DNA from: Clostridiales bacterium
GTDB taxonomy: Bacteria > Bacillota_A > Clostridia > Lachnospirales > Bianqueaceae
Direction: 5' to 3'
Assembly: GCA_019423265.1 (NCBI GenBank)
Contig: JAHZBS010000106.1
Span: 1-8,027 of the forward strand
Length of the DNA stretch: 8,027 nt
The notes beneath the pieces were generated by a model, which saw only the letters and a program-made list of their open reading frames with translations, did no database searches and had not been told where the DNA came from. The translations under genes and the position numbers were made by a program. Of the stretch, positions 1-6,331 are shown piece after piece (within the stretch, counting starts at the first letter, position 1; every line of letters starts with the position of its first letter).

Positions 1-532
1 GTAAAAGAATAACACAAAGCCATGGTTGAATCGAGGCTAAATAGAATAGCATGAATAGTAAATATGGAATATGAAATGCCAGCATACTGATAAAAGTAAA
101 AACTAACCCGACACATTTTGTAGAAGACTCAAACGCTTTATTTATAAGATCTAATTTGTTTGGATCTTCATATAAAATTGCTTTTAGGCGAATCAATTTT
201 TGATTGACAATATAGTTCATATGTCCTGATAGTTTTTTTGTCATATTACTATACATAAAATTTGCTATTCCATCCAACAATTGCGATGATATAATCACTA
301 ACGATACCGCCCCCGCCAGCAGGTAGCTCATCGTTGCTAAACCTCCGTTATCAAGTATCGTGTTGATGGAGTCATAAAATTTCTGCATCAAAAAGGAATT
401 AAATCCATATGATAAACCTTGCAGCATATCGCTTAGAGCGTAAAATATAAAATATCCGGGACACGCCTTAATAATGACAGAAAAAATAATTTTCAAAATA
501 TGTAAAAAATTACTTTTCTTATCTATCGTCAT
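1..532 (-). CDS. ABC exporter half-transporter, N-terminal membrane part (partial)
   Basis: The first 177 codons of a protein beginning MTIDKKSNFLHILKII; the rest lies beyond the left edge. Its ATG (532-530) overlaps the TGA of the upstream exporter gene as ATGA, so the two are probably translationally coupled; an AAAGG-like Shine-Dalgarno lies just upstream. Hydrophobic stretches at about residues 12-43, 68-93 and 140-177 fit the first membrane helices of a type I ABC exporter. A segment around residues 121-135 (EDPNKLDLINKAF) resembles the cytoplasmic coupling region of such exporters, and the upstream partner has a comparable segment (ENEKTLDLISRV). No ATP-binding motif is visible because the nucleotide-binding half would be downstream, outside the window. 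Inference: it pairs with the 529-2322 product as a heterodimeric exporter in the cytoplasmic membrane; the substrate is unknown. It could also be a permease without an ATPase domain, but the tandem arrangement favours a full half-transporter. Confidence 0.82.
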   Translation of the reverse strand, partial: MTIDKKSNFLHILKIIFSVIIKACPGYFIFYALSDMLQGLSYGFNSFLMQKFYDSINTILDNGGLATMSYLLAGAVSLVIISSQLLDGIANFMYSNMTKKLSGHMNYIVNQKLIRLKAILYEDPNKLDLINKAFESSTKCVGLVFTFISMLAFHIPYLLFMLFYLASIQPWLCVILL

Positions 533-2322
533 ACATACCAGCCTTTCTGAGTTTCATACATTTTACAGTACTTTTCTCCTTTATCTATCAATTCCTTGTG
601 ACTCCCCCGTTCTATAATAGTTCCTCCCTCGAGTACAAATATTTCATCCGCTTCCTTCACCGAGGCAAGGCGATGTGTTACAAAAATAGTCGTATACTCC
701 TTGCTAATTCTCTGAAAATTCTGATATACTTCGCTTTCACTAATTGGGTCCAACGCGGAGGTTGGCTCATCTAAAATCCGGACCGGTGATGAGCTAACCA
801 TCGTTCTGGCTATCGCAATCTTCTGCCATTGTCCGCCAGACAAATCAAGGCCGTTTTCATTAATTTTTCCAAGCTGTGTATCTAATCCTTTATCTAATTT
901 TTCAATCTGTTCTTTTAAATTTATATCGTCAACAATTTGATTCAATTTTTCATCCGTCATTGCCTCAACAGCATTGATATCTCCAATCTCTATATTGTCT
1001 CGAATTGACATGCTATATTTGGCAAAATCCTGAAAAACATTTGAGAATGTAGCATTGATATCCGCTAGCTTGTAGTCTTTCAAGGATTTGCCGTTAAGTA
1101 AAATCTCTCCCTCATACCCACTGTATAAACCTAATATAAGTTTAATTATAGTTGTTTTTCCAGAACCATTTTCACCAACAAAAGCGTAATGCTTTCCTGC
1201 TTTCATTGTAAATGTAACATCCTGTAAGACATTACAGGAGCCATTTGGATATTTGAACTTTACATTACGAAATTCCAAACTTTCAAATTTCAGCGGAGTA
1301 ATGCTCTTTATGTTCGCTCCTTCAATCCTTTCCAGTTCCAAAAAGCTATTTAAATCTTTCACAGCCTCTTTACTTTGAGTCATCGCATCAATTTTATTTG
1401 TCAGGTCCCAGGATAATAAATCGATTAACTCAAATATAATCCCTATAAATGAAACATACAGGCCGATTGAAATGACGCCATTTAAGGTTGGCGCAAGCAA
1501 TAGAAATAGAATAATGATACAGAAACCAGCTGTCATAAAGCCGCTGCTCTTCATCCTAATAAACCATTTCTTTTCTACTTTTAACTGATACTTTCTTGCA
1601 ATCTCATAATTGTCCAGCCACATTTCGTTAATACGATTACCATACTGAAATAAAACTCGCTCTTCAACATAGTCTCTGCTCGATAGGACTTTTCCAAAAT
1701 ATAAATATTTGCGTTGCTGCTTGGTTACTTGCCGATTCGCTTCGTAATTGACCCTACCACTTGTTATCGACAACTTGGAAAAAGGTATTAATATTGCTAT
1801 AATAATTAGTACAGCCCACCAAACATTATATGCCAAAATTCCTAGAATTAAGCCAACCTTCATTACGAGAACAGTTAACGAGATTAAATCGTTGAAAACT
1901 TTATATACCCATTCTTCAGGGTTCGTTTTGACACGGGAAATCAAGTCAAGCGTCTTTTCATTTTCTATACACGAATAGTCCAGATCGCTACATAATTCAA
2001 TAAGTTCTGGACGTAGCTTCCCACGAATGTTTAACCTTAGCTTTACAATCGCAAAATCAAGCAACGAACTGGCCCCATACTCAAAGATAGTAATTAAGAA
2101 TAGTGACATGATTGGTAATATAACGTCGCGAATGATCCCCTCCCCGCGCAAGATCGAAAGAGTGGTATCAATAAATGAACTCGTACTTAACATTTTTAAA
2201 CTAGGAATCAATATACTGATAAGCGAGTAAATAATAATGAGTGAAGTACATAATTTTGAGCAACAAAACACCAATTTTATTATCTTTATTATTGTATATT
2301 TCTCTTTATTCCTTAAAATCAT
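529..2322 (-). CDS. ABC exporter half-transporter (fused membrane and ATPase domains)
   Basis: A 597-residue type I ABC exporter subunit, the usual length for the family. About six membrane helices fall in residues 11-42, 66-86, 142-184 (two) and 260-303 (two). The ATPase domain follows: Walker A GENGSGKT at 383-390, Q-loop Gln 431 (VFQDF), signature LSGGQ at 494-498, Walker B ILDEP at 516-520 with catalytic Glu 519, D-loop SALD, and switch His 550 (THR). All catalytic residues are present, so it should hydrolyse ATP. The start is set at ATG 2322-2320 because AAGGAG lies 10 nt upstream; an in-frame ATG at 2352 has that site inside its own coding sequence. The stop overlaps the next gene's start (ATGA). 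Substrate not identifiable: BmrCD-like multidrug exporters and bacteriocin or RiPP exporters share this architecture. The gene is AT-rich, unlike everything to the right of 3035. Confidence 0.95.
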   Translation of the reverse strand: MILRNKEKYTIIKIIKLVFCCSKLCTSLIIIYSLISILIPSLKMLSTSSFIDTTLSILRGEGIIRDVILPIMSLFLITIFEYGASSLLDFAIVKLRLNIRGKLRPELIELCSDLDYSCIENEKTLDLISRVKTNPEEWVYKVFNDLISLTVLVMKVGLILGILAYNVWWAVLIIIAILIPFSKLSITSGRVNYEANRQVTKQQRKYLYFGKVLSSRDYVEERVLFQYGNRINEMWLDNYEIARKYQLKVEKKWFIRMKSSGFMTAGFCIIILFLLLAPTLNGVISIGLYVSFIGIIFELIDLLSWDLTNKIDAMTQSKEAVKDLNSFLELERIEGANIKSITPLKFESLEFRNVKFKYPNGSCNVLQDVTFTMKAGKHYAFVGENGSGKTTIIKLILGLYSGYEGEILLNGKSLKDYKLADINATFSNVFQDFAKYSMSIRDNIEIGDINAVEAMTDEKLNQIVDDINLKEQIEKLDKGLDTQLGKINENGLDLSGGQWQKIAIARTMVSSSPVRILDEPTSALDPISESEVYQNFQRISKEYTTIFVTHRLASVKEADEIFVLEGGTIIERGSHKELIDKGEKYCKMYETQKGWYV

Positions 2323-2474
2323 TCCACGCGTTCTCCTTCCGCTTGATAACATTTCACTATCTGTGTCTGGAAATATGCCAACATCTCGAATTTCGCATGT
2401 ACGACACTATCTATTTGTGAATATACAGGTGCTTTTTTACGAGTAACGCAGTTCAAACAAATCTTATTTGTCAT
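2319..2474 (-). CDS. Possible small protein or gene remnant upstream of the exporter
   Basis: A frame of up to 51 codons (MTNKICLNCVTRKKAPVYSQ at its start) whose TGA overlaps the exporter ATG as ATGA, the same junction used between the two exporter genes. The region 2319-2440 looks less AT-rich than the intergenic DNA to its right, and the peptide has a protein-like mix of residues with Cys at 6, 9 and 43. Against it: no Shine-Dalgarno is visible before either candidate ATG (2477 or 2474), and the best promoter puts transcription start near 2469, inside the frame. It could be a leader peptide starting at a later codon (TTG at 2456 or ATG at 2384), the 3' remnant of a lost operon gene, or chance. 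The layout of a roughly 50-codon frame before an ABC heterodimer recalls Bacillus bmrB-bmrCD, but I see no sequence likeness that I can vouch for. Confidence 0.35.
   Translation of the reverse strand: MTNKICLNCVTRKKAPVYSQIDSVVHAKFEMLAYFQTQIVKCYQAEGERVE
2333..2338 (-). promoter_or_regulatory. Ribosome binding site deciding the exporter start
   Basis: AAGGAG on the minus strand, 10 nt before ATG 2322-2320. It supports that codon over the in-frame ATG at 2352-2350, which lies upstream of this site and has no comparable purine tract. Confidence 0.8.
2457..2471. promoter_or_regulatory. Dyad over the leftward transcription start (candidate operator)
   Basis: ACAAAT-CTT-ATTTGT, a perfect 6-bp inverted repeat with a 3-base centre, covering the predicted start near 2469. 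Further copies of the half-site lie at 2484-2489 (ACAAAT, in the promoter spacer next to the -10) and 2413-2418 (ATTTGT). The placement would suit a repressor; in RNA it could also form a small 5' hairpin. The DNA is AT-rich, so chance is possible. Confidence 0.4.
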
Positions 2475-2475
2475 C

Positions 2476-2504
2476 ATTATAATACAAATCACACAACAGT
2501 GCAA
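2476..2504 (-). promoter_or_regulatory. SigA-type promoter for the leftward exporter operon
   Basis: Minus strand: -35 TTGCAC (2504-2499), 17-bp spacer, -10 TATAAT (2481-2476). The -10 is consensus and the -35 matches four of six bases. The predicted start is near 2469, leaving about 145 nt of leader before the exporter ATG. A/T-rich DNA just upstream could act as an UP element. Confidence 0.72.
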
Positions 2505-2723
2505 TCTATTTTTACAAAATTTTCTGTTTGCTTTATATTTACTTAAATTTTTTAAAAAATTTCCAAATTTAACAATTATTGTATGCACGTAATATTTCTA
2601 TTTTCTATATTCAAGATAGTCCTAGATCTTTTGCGTCTATAGATTTCTATTATTTATATTTTATCCCTCCGGATTTTGTATATATCGCACAATGAAAATT
2701 CGTATTTTTGTTTATATTCAGTA
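2505..2723. other. AT-rich intergenic DNA between divergent promoters
   Basis: Apart from the palindromes at 2545-2562 and 2572-2582 I see no gene, RNA or terminator here. Frames are short, without Shine-Dalgarno sites, and very AT-rich. Its position between the leftward and rightward promoters makes it the likely place for upstream activator sites. Confidence 0.6.
2545..2562. repeat. 18-bp perfect AT palindrome
   Basis: AAATTTTTTAAAAAATTT reads the same on both strands. It lies about 41-58 bp upstream of the leftward -35 box. Phased T6/A6 tracts could bend DNA or bind a nucleoid protein. A second small dyad, ACAAT-T-ATTGT, follows at 2572-2582. Function unknown. Confidence 0.45.
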
Positions 2724-2752
2724 TTGATTCCTCAATATTCCTATGATATACT
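2724..2752 (+). promoter_or_regulatory. Extended -10 promoter for the rightward efflux operon
   Basis: -35 TTGATT (2724-2729), 17-bp spacer, -10 TATACT (2747-2752) with an upstream TG at 2744-2745, i.e. the extended TGnTATACT form. Predicted start near 2759, giving about 275 nt of leader before the ATPase gene. Two TGTTA repeats 10 bp apart (2766-2770, 2776-2780) follow the start and could bind a regulator. A consensus TATAAT at 2792-2797 lacks a good -35 at normal spacing. Confidence 0.65.
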
Positions 2753-2787
2753 CTGAATAACGTTTTGTTATTTTCTGTTAATCACAA

Positions 2788-2827
2788 AATGTATAATATA
2801 TAGCTTATCTTATATAGATTATACATT
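2788..2827. promoter_or_regulatory. 10-bp inverted repeat in the rightward leader
   Basis: AATGTATAAT (2788-2797) and its exact complement ATTATACATT (2818-2827), separated by 20 bp. After one mismatch, four more inner pairs are possible. It lies just downstream of the predicted rightward start, so it may be an operator or an RNA hairpin at the 5' end of the leader. I recognise no specific regulator. Confidence 0.5.
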
Positions 2828-2911
2828 AAAATTCATTTACAAAAAGGGAGCCGTCTAATATTTTTATTACCCTAAACATAGCAAGAGGAAATTAAGTCTT
2901 ACACATACTAA

Positions 2912-2918
2912 AAGGAGG
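2912..2918 (+). promoter_or_regulatory. Strong ribosome binding site for a leader peptide
   Basis: AAGGAGG, a full Shine-Dalgarno, 10 nt before ATG 2929. It is the best in the rightward leader, and no long frame follows it, which is the reason for taking the 11-codon frame seriously. Confidence 0.7.
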
Positions 2919-2928
2919 AATATTTGCA

Positions 2929-2964
2929 ATGTCCGCGAGATTAATTTCAAAAAACTATAGTTAA
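2929..2964 (+). CDS. 11-residue leader peptide (candidate attenuator sensor)
   Basis: A short frame encoding MSARLISKNYS then TAA, with a full AAGGAGG 10 nt before its ATG. Its stop lies 11 nt before the base of the terminator hairpin at 2976, which itself precedes the ATPase gene. Established precedent: short leader peptides ahead of terminators control resistance genes by ribosome stalling, e.g. bmrB-bmrCD in Bacillus subtilis. The peptide matches no leader I know. Inference: ribosome behaviour here (drug stalling, or a stall at the final Asn-Tyr-Ser-stop) sets read-through of the terminator. A ribosome held at the stop would cover RNA up to about the foot of the stem. An antiterminator is not obvious: only TTTG (2923-2926) plus CCGC (2933-2936) could pair, across a bulge, with the left arm at 2979-2986. 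Confidence 0.55.
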   Translation: MSARLISKNYS

Positions 2965-2975
2965 GTCTACATTCT

Positions 2976-3012
2976 TTGGCGGTAAACCATGTTTGCCGCC
3001 AAGCTTTTATTT
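2976..3012 (+). terminator. Intrinsic terminator/attenuator before the efflux operon
   Basis: Left arm TTGGCGGTAAAC (2976-2987), loop CAT, right arm GTTTGCCGCCAA (2991-3002). This is a 12-bp stem with a single U-G wobble and a GC-rich base. GCTTTTATTT follows (3003-3012). The T-tract is on the plus strand only, so it acts on rightward transcription. It sits 22 nt before the ATPase ATG, between leader peptide and gene, so it should cut off that gene's own transcript unless overridden. No other rightward gene upstream would need a terminator here. Confidence 0.78.
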
Positions 3013-3019
3013 CACATAC

Positions 3020-3026
3020 GGGAGGG
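3020..3026 (+). promoter_or_regulatory. Ribosome binding site deciding the ATPase start
   Basis: GGGAGGG lies 8 nt before ATG 3035. It picks that start over the in-frame ATG at 2993, which falls inside the terminator's right arm and has no Shine-Dalgarno. Confidence 0.8.
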
Positions 3027-3034
3027 CTTACCGC

Positions 3035-3712
3035 ATGAATACCATACTCGAAACTCAAAATTTAACCAAGCAATATGGCGCAGGCGATACCGCCGTCACC
3101 GCCCTCGACGCCTGTTCCATTGCGATACGCAAAGGCGAACGCCTCGCCATCGTCGGCGAGAGCGGGTCCGGGAAATCGACCCTGCTCCATCTGCTCGGCG
3201 CCTTGGATTCCCCCACCGAAGGCGACGTTTTTTTCAACGGCAGCTCCCTCTACGGGAAAAAAGATATGGAGCTCTCTCTCTACCGCAGACAGAACATAGG
3301 CTTTGTCTTTCAAAACTACAATTTGGTCCCCGAACTATCCGTACAGGAAAATATTTTACTGCCGTTGATGATGGATAAAAAACCGGTCGATACGGACTAT
3401 TTCCAATCCATACTGGCAACTCTGGCTTTGGAAGACAGGCTCCGACATCTGCCGGGAGAGCTATCCGGCGGGCAACAGCAGCGGGCGGCCATTGCCAGAG
3501 CCGTCATTCATAAGCCGCCGGTTTTGTTGTGCGATGAACCCACCGGCAACCTGGACTCCAAAAATAGCCGCGAGGTTCTGGACTTACTCCTGGATCTGGC
3601 AGCGCGTAACCAGATGACCCTCATCGTTGTAACCCACGATGAAAAAATAGCCCATGCCATGGACTCTATTCTCGTAATCCATGATGGACACGTCAGGAGG
3701 GAGCTTTCATGA
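3035..3712 (+). CDS. ABC transporter ATP-binding protein, MacB/LolD class
   Basis: A 225-residue stand-alone ATPase that powers an FtsX-type permease from the cytoplasmic face. Motifs in order: Walker A GESGSGKST (41-49), Q-loop Gln 93 in VFQNYNLVP, signature LSGGQQQR (143-150), Walker B VLLCDEP (163-169) with catalytic Glu 168, D-loop NLD, and switch His 201 (THD). Length and the signature-region wording are typical of the LolD/MacB/BceA family. ATG 3035 is chosen over 2993 by its Shine-Dalgarno. The stop overlaps the permease start as ATGA, so the two are coupled. A leader peptide frame and terminator hairpin upstream suggest inducible read-through. No sensor kinase or response regulator gene is next to it, unlike many BceAB loci, so a bacitracin or lantibiotic role is only a guess. 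Confidence 0.95.
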   Translation: MNTILETQNLTKQYGAGDTAVTALDACSIAIRKGERLAIVGESGSGKSTLLHLLGALDSPTEGDVFFNGSSLYGKKDMELSLYRRQNIGFVFQNYNLVPELSVQENILLPLMMDKKPVDTDYFQSILATLALEDRLRHLPGELSGGQQQRAAIARAVIHKPPVLLCDEPTGNLDSKNSREVLDLLLDLAARNQMTLIVVTHDEKIAHAMDSILVIHDGHVRRELS

Positions 3713-6261
3713 AAATGGCATGGCTGCTTACCTATCGATATATGAAAGCTCACACAAGACAGACTTTGGGAGCCATTCTGTGCCTCGCCGTTTTCCTCAG
3801 CGGAATCTGCGCAATTCTTCTCTTTTACGCCAGTTCTGCGCATAACTGCGAAGAGCAGCGGCGGACGCGGACGGGATACCACACAGCCACACTGTATTCC
3901 GTGGACGACGCGCTGGTGGAATCTTCGCGACAGGAGCTGACCGCCGGCGGAGCCGGCATCGCAAAGGCGGCCTTCAAAATCCAATGTCCCGGCGTTGTCC
4001 CGGAACAAGCCCCCTATATCGGGTATCTCGACGAAAATACCCGTCTCCTGCGCCATATCCGCCTCAAAGCAGGCCGCTATCCGGCGCAAGATCACGAGGT
4101 AGCCGTCGAGGAGACGACGCTGGCCATGCTGGGCCTGACAGATATCGCTCCGGGAGAATCCCTCTCTTTAACCTATCGGACTGACCAGGGTCTAGAGACA
4201 GCATCTTTTGTCCTGACAGGCATCCTCCGCGACTACATGACCATCTGGCAAGATGAGGTTTCCCAAATCCTCCTCCGCCTTCCTGCGGATGCCTTTGTCG
4301 CACTGCCTACTGTCATTCTGGCTAAGGAGCCTGAAACCAGTGTGAGCACCACGCTGGTCATGCGGCAATTTGACCGCGCCACCCTGTACGGCGGATATCT
4401 CGATGAAAATCAATCCTCCGTTCTGCCGGACGCCATCGAACAATCTCAAATCCATACGGCGCGCATGATCGCCGCCGCCCTTGTTGCGCTGACAACGCTT
4501 TTGATGGTCGTCGGAATTCTGAACATCGTCGAGATCCTATTTCAAGACCGGGAAGCCTACATCCGAACTCTCCGCTGCATCGGTCTTTCGCGCAGAAAAT
4601 GTGTATCGTGCTTTCTCCTACATGGTCTGAGCCTCGGTCTCCTGGCAATCGCGCTCGGCTGCCTAGCGGGCGGCGGGTTATACGCAGCGCTCATCGCCAT
4701 TGTACGCCGTTTAGGGCAGGCCTATCAGTGCATTTGGACCCCCATGCCCTTTATTCTGTCCGCCCTCATAGGACTTCTCTGCATCCTTGCATCCTTTTTC
4801 GTTAAAACCTGGGCTCTGCTAGGCCCTTTCCCCTTAAGCCCTGCCCAACATAAGCGCCGGAGATTGCGCAAACCATCCAATTCTACTTCTGGGATTCGGC
4901 CTCTTTGGCTGAAGGCAAACGCCGCCAAACACCGAAAGCAAAATATGTTGGTTCGGGTTATGCAGGCGGGCTGCGTCTTCACTCTGGTTTTTGGAATCTA
5001 TCTCGCAGAGTACAATGCCATCATCATGCACGTCCAATTAAAGGAACAGTTCCAGAAAATGGATTACCGGCTCTACGTGACGAAGGGGGTGGCTGTTACA
5101 CTGGGAACCACGACGCCGTTGCATATGGGAGTCACCCCGGAAACGATGCATACCCTATTGGCCGATTCTACAATTCAAATGCAATTCTATGGCAACCAGA
5201 ATACCCACAATGCCAACATCGTCTACGAATCGCTGGATGATTTTCCGGAACAGGTTCGGGACACCATATACTGGGAGTCCTATGGACGGTCAGATGATTT
5301 CATGTTGCAATATCTGCGGAATGCAGGCTATCAACCCCAGGAAGATATCGCCTTTTACCCTATTATCGGGATCGACCGGGAGCTGGCAGAGCGGCTTCTG
5401 TCCCGCCAATCCCAAACGTCCGGCAACGGCGAACTTGGGCAAGTGGATCTCGACAAATTTGAGCGAGGTGAGGAGGTCATCCTCGTGGGCGATGATTTTG
5501 ACGTCGGGACACACATTCCCATTTCTATCCCCGTTGTCGAGCCGGCCGCTCTCATAGACCAGAGCAAGATACAGGGCAATGTCCATATCCATCGCTTCCA
5601 GACGACGGCTACGGCAAAATTGGAGGATAAAACGCTGTGTGACATCTTTCCAAACGCCATTCTCTTTTCCTTTGCCGCCATGAAGGATGCCGATCCCTCC
5701 CTCATGTACGATATTGTCATTGCCGATTGTCAATCCGAAAGTGTCTATGCGAGTGCGGAAAAGGCTATGTCTGTGGCAAAGGCGCGCTCCTACGGCACCT
5801 CGCTGCTCACCCGCAATACCGTCTATTCCATGTATCAGGATAGCATCTATGACCTCAAAATTCCTGTCTACTGTATCCTCGCCCTGTTTCTGATCCTCAT
5901 CCTCCTGGCTCTGCTCTTAACCAATATCATCAAGATAAAGGGAAATATAAAAGAGTACGCGCTATTTCGCGCCGTCGGCCTGGACAAGGCGATGATCCTC
6001 TCCCTGCTGCAATTCGAAAATCTGTCAAACTGCGGGCTCAGCGTATTGGTCGGGGGCGCTCTCGCCTTTGGCCTTTCCTGCCTCAGCAGCCGGCGCTTTT
6101 CTTTCTATGTCTCCTATCTGCCCAGAGTTTTTGGCCTGATGGGGCTCTACTATATAGGCCTCTGCCTTGTCCTGCTCCTCCTAAACGCACTTCTATGCAT
6201 TCCCTTGAAAAATTGGATTGTCAAACGGGCTGTCATTCAAGCCATCCAAGATGTAGAATAA
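3709..6261 (+). CDS. FtsX-family ABC transporter permease, 8 membrane helices
   Basis: An 850-residue permease made of two FtsX-like halves. Predicted helices are near residues 19-42, 250-275, 300-330 and 346-368, then 414-436, 718-740, 770-792 and 806-832. Large extracytoplasmic domains lie between helices 1 and 2 (about 205 residues) and between 5 and 6 (about 280 residues). The cytoplasmic coupling motif appears in both halves: REAYIRTLRCIGLSRR (281-296) and KEYALFRAVGLDKAMI (748-763). This 4+4 plan is that of tandem MacB/FtsX permeases of Gram-positives rather than the ten-helix BceB plan. AGGAGG lies 8 nt before the ATG, and ATG overlaps the ATPase stop. With the 3035-3712 product it should form a mechanotransmission-type ABC complex acting on a substrate at the outer membrane face: drug or peptide export, lipid handling or cell-wall control. 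The substrate cannot be read from sequence. Confidence 0.93.
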   Translation: MKMAWLLTYRYMKAHTRQTLGAILCLAVFLSGICAILLFYASSAHNCEEQRRTRTGYHTATLYSVDDALVESSRQELTAGGAGIAKAAFKIQCPGVVPEQAPYIGYLDENTRLLRHIRLKAGRYPAQDHEVAVEETTLAMLGLTDIAPGESLSLTYRTDQGLETASFVLTGILRDYMTIWQDEVSQILLRLPADAFVALPTVILAKEPETSVSTTLVMRQFDRATLYGGYLDENQSSVLPDAIEQSQIHTARMIAAALVALTTLLMVVGILNIVEILFQDREAYIRTLRCIGLSRRKCVSCFLLHGLSLGLLAIALGCLAGGGLYAALIAIVRRLGQAYQCIWTPMPFILSALIGLLCILASFFVKTWALLGPFPLSPAQHKRRRLRKPSNSTSGIRPLWLKANAAKHRKQNMLVRVMQAGCVFTLVFGIYLAEYNAIIMHVQLKEQFQKMDYRLYVTKGVAVTLGTTTPLHMGVTPETMHTLLADSTIQMQFYGNQNTHNANIVYESLDDFPEQVRDTIYWESYGRSDDFMLQYLRNAGYQPQEDIAFYPIIGIDRELAERLLSRQSQTSGNGELGQVDLDKFERGEEVILVGDDFDVGTHIPISIPVVEPAALIDQSKIQGNVHIHRFQTTATAKLEDKTLCDIFPNAILFSFAAMKDADPSLMYDIVIADCQSESVYASAEKAMSVAKARSYGTSLLTRNTVYSMYQDSIYDLKIPVYCILALFLILILLALLLTNIIKIKGNIKEYALFRAVGLDKAMILSLLQFENLSNCGLSVLVGGALAFGLSCLSSRRFSFYVSYLPRVFGLMGLYYIGLCLVLLLLNALLCIPLKNWIVKRAVIQAIQDVE

Positions 6262-6270
6262 CAGCCCAGA

Positions 6271-6331
6271 GCTGTAGCAAAATGGTGTGCTTTCCCCGAT
6301 AGGGATAAAAAGGCGGAGGGGCTGTAGCAAA
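6271..6331 (+). repeat. Direct repeat of GCTGTAGCAAA, 50 bp apart
   Basis: GCTGTAGCAAA occurs at 6271-6281 and again at 6321-6331. The second copy is the left arm of the terminator; the first has no right arm of its own but can pair with the same right arm (TGCTACAGC, 6342-6350). It looks like a partially duplicated terminator or a small intergenic repeat. Confidence 0.6.

Noticed and set aside
2792..2797. TATAAT as a second rightward promoter
   Set aside because: No convincing -35 at 16-18 bp; the nearest, TTGTTA, is 21 bp away. Kept only as part of the inverted repeat.
2831..2893. Second leader peptide after AAAAAGGGAG
   Set aside because: No ATG, GTG or TTG at a suitable distance; only an ATT codon would serve as a start.
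2993..3034. In-frame upstream ATG for the ATPase gene
   Set aside because: It lies inside the terminator hairpin, has no Shine-Dalgarno, and adds residues before the normal family N-terminus. ATG 3035 has GGGAGGG at 8 nt.
3508..4095. 195-codon minus-strand frame across the ATPase-permease junction
   Set aside because: It is antisense to two well-supported genes and has no recognisable motif or ribosome site. The same applies to the other antisense frames within 3055-5733 and 7070-7669.
3035..6261. Naming the pair bceA/bceB or macB
   Set aside because: Family membership is clear, but the permease plan differs from BceB and there is no adjacent BceRS-type regulator, so a specific symbol would be unsupported.
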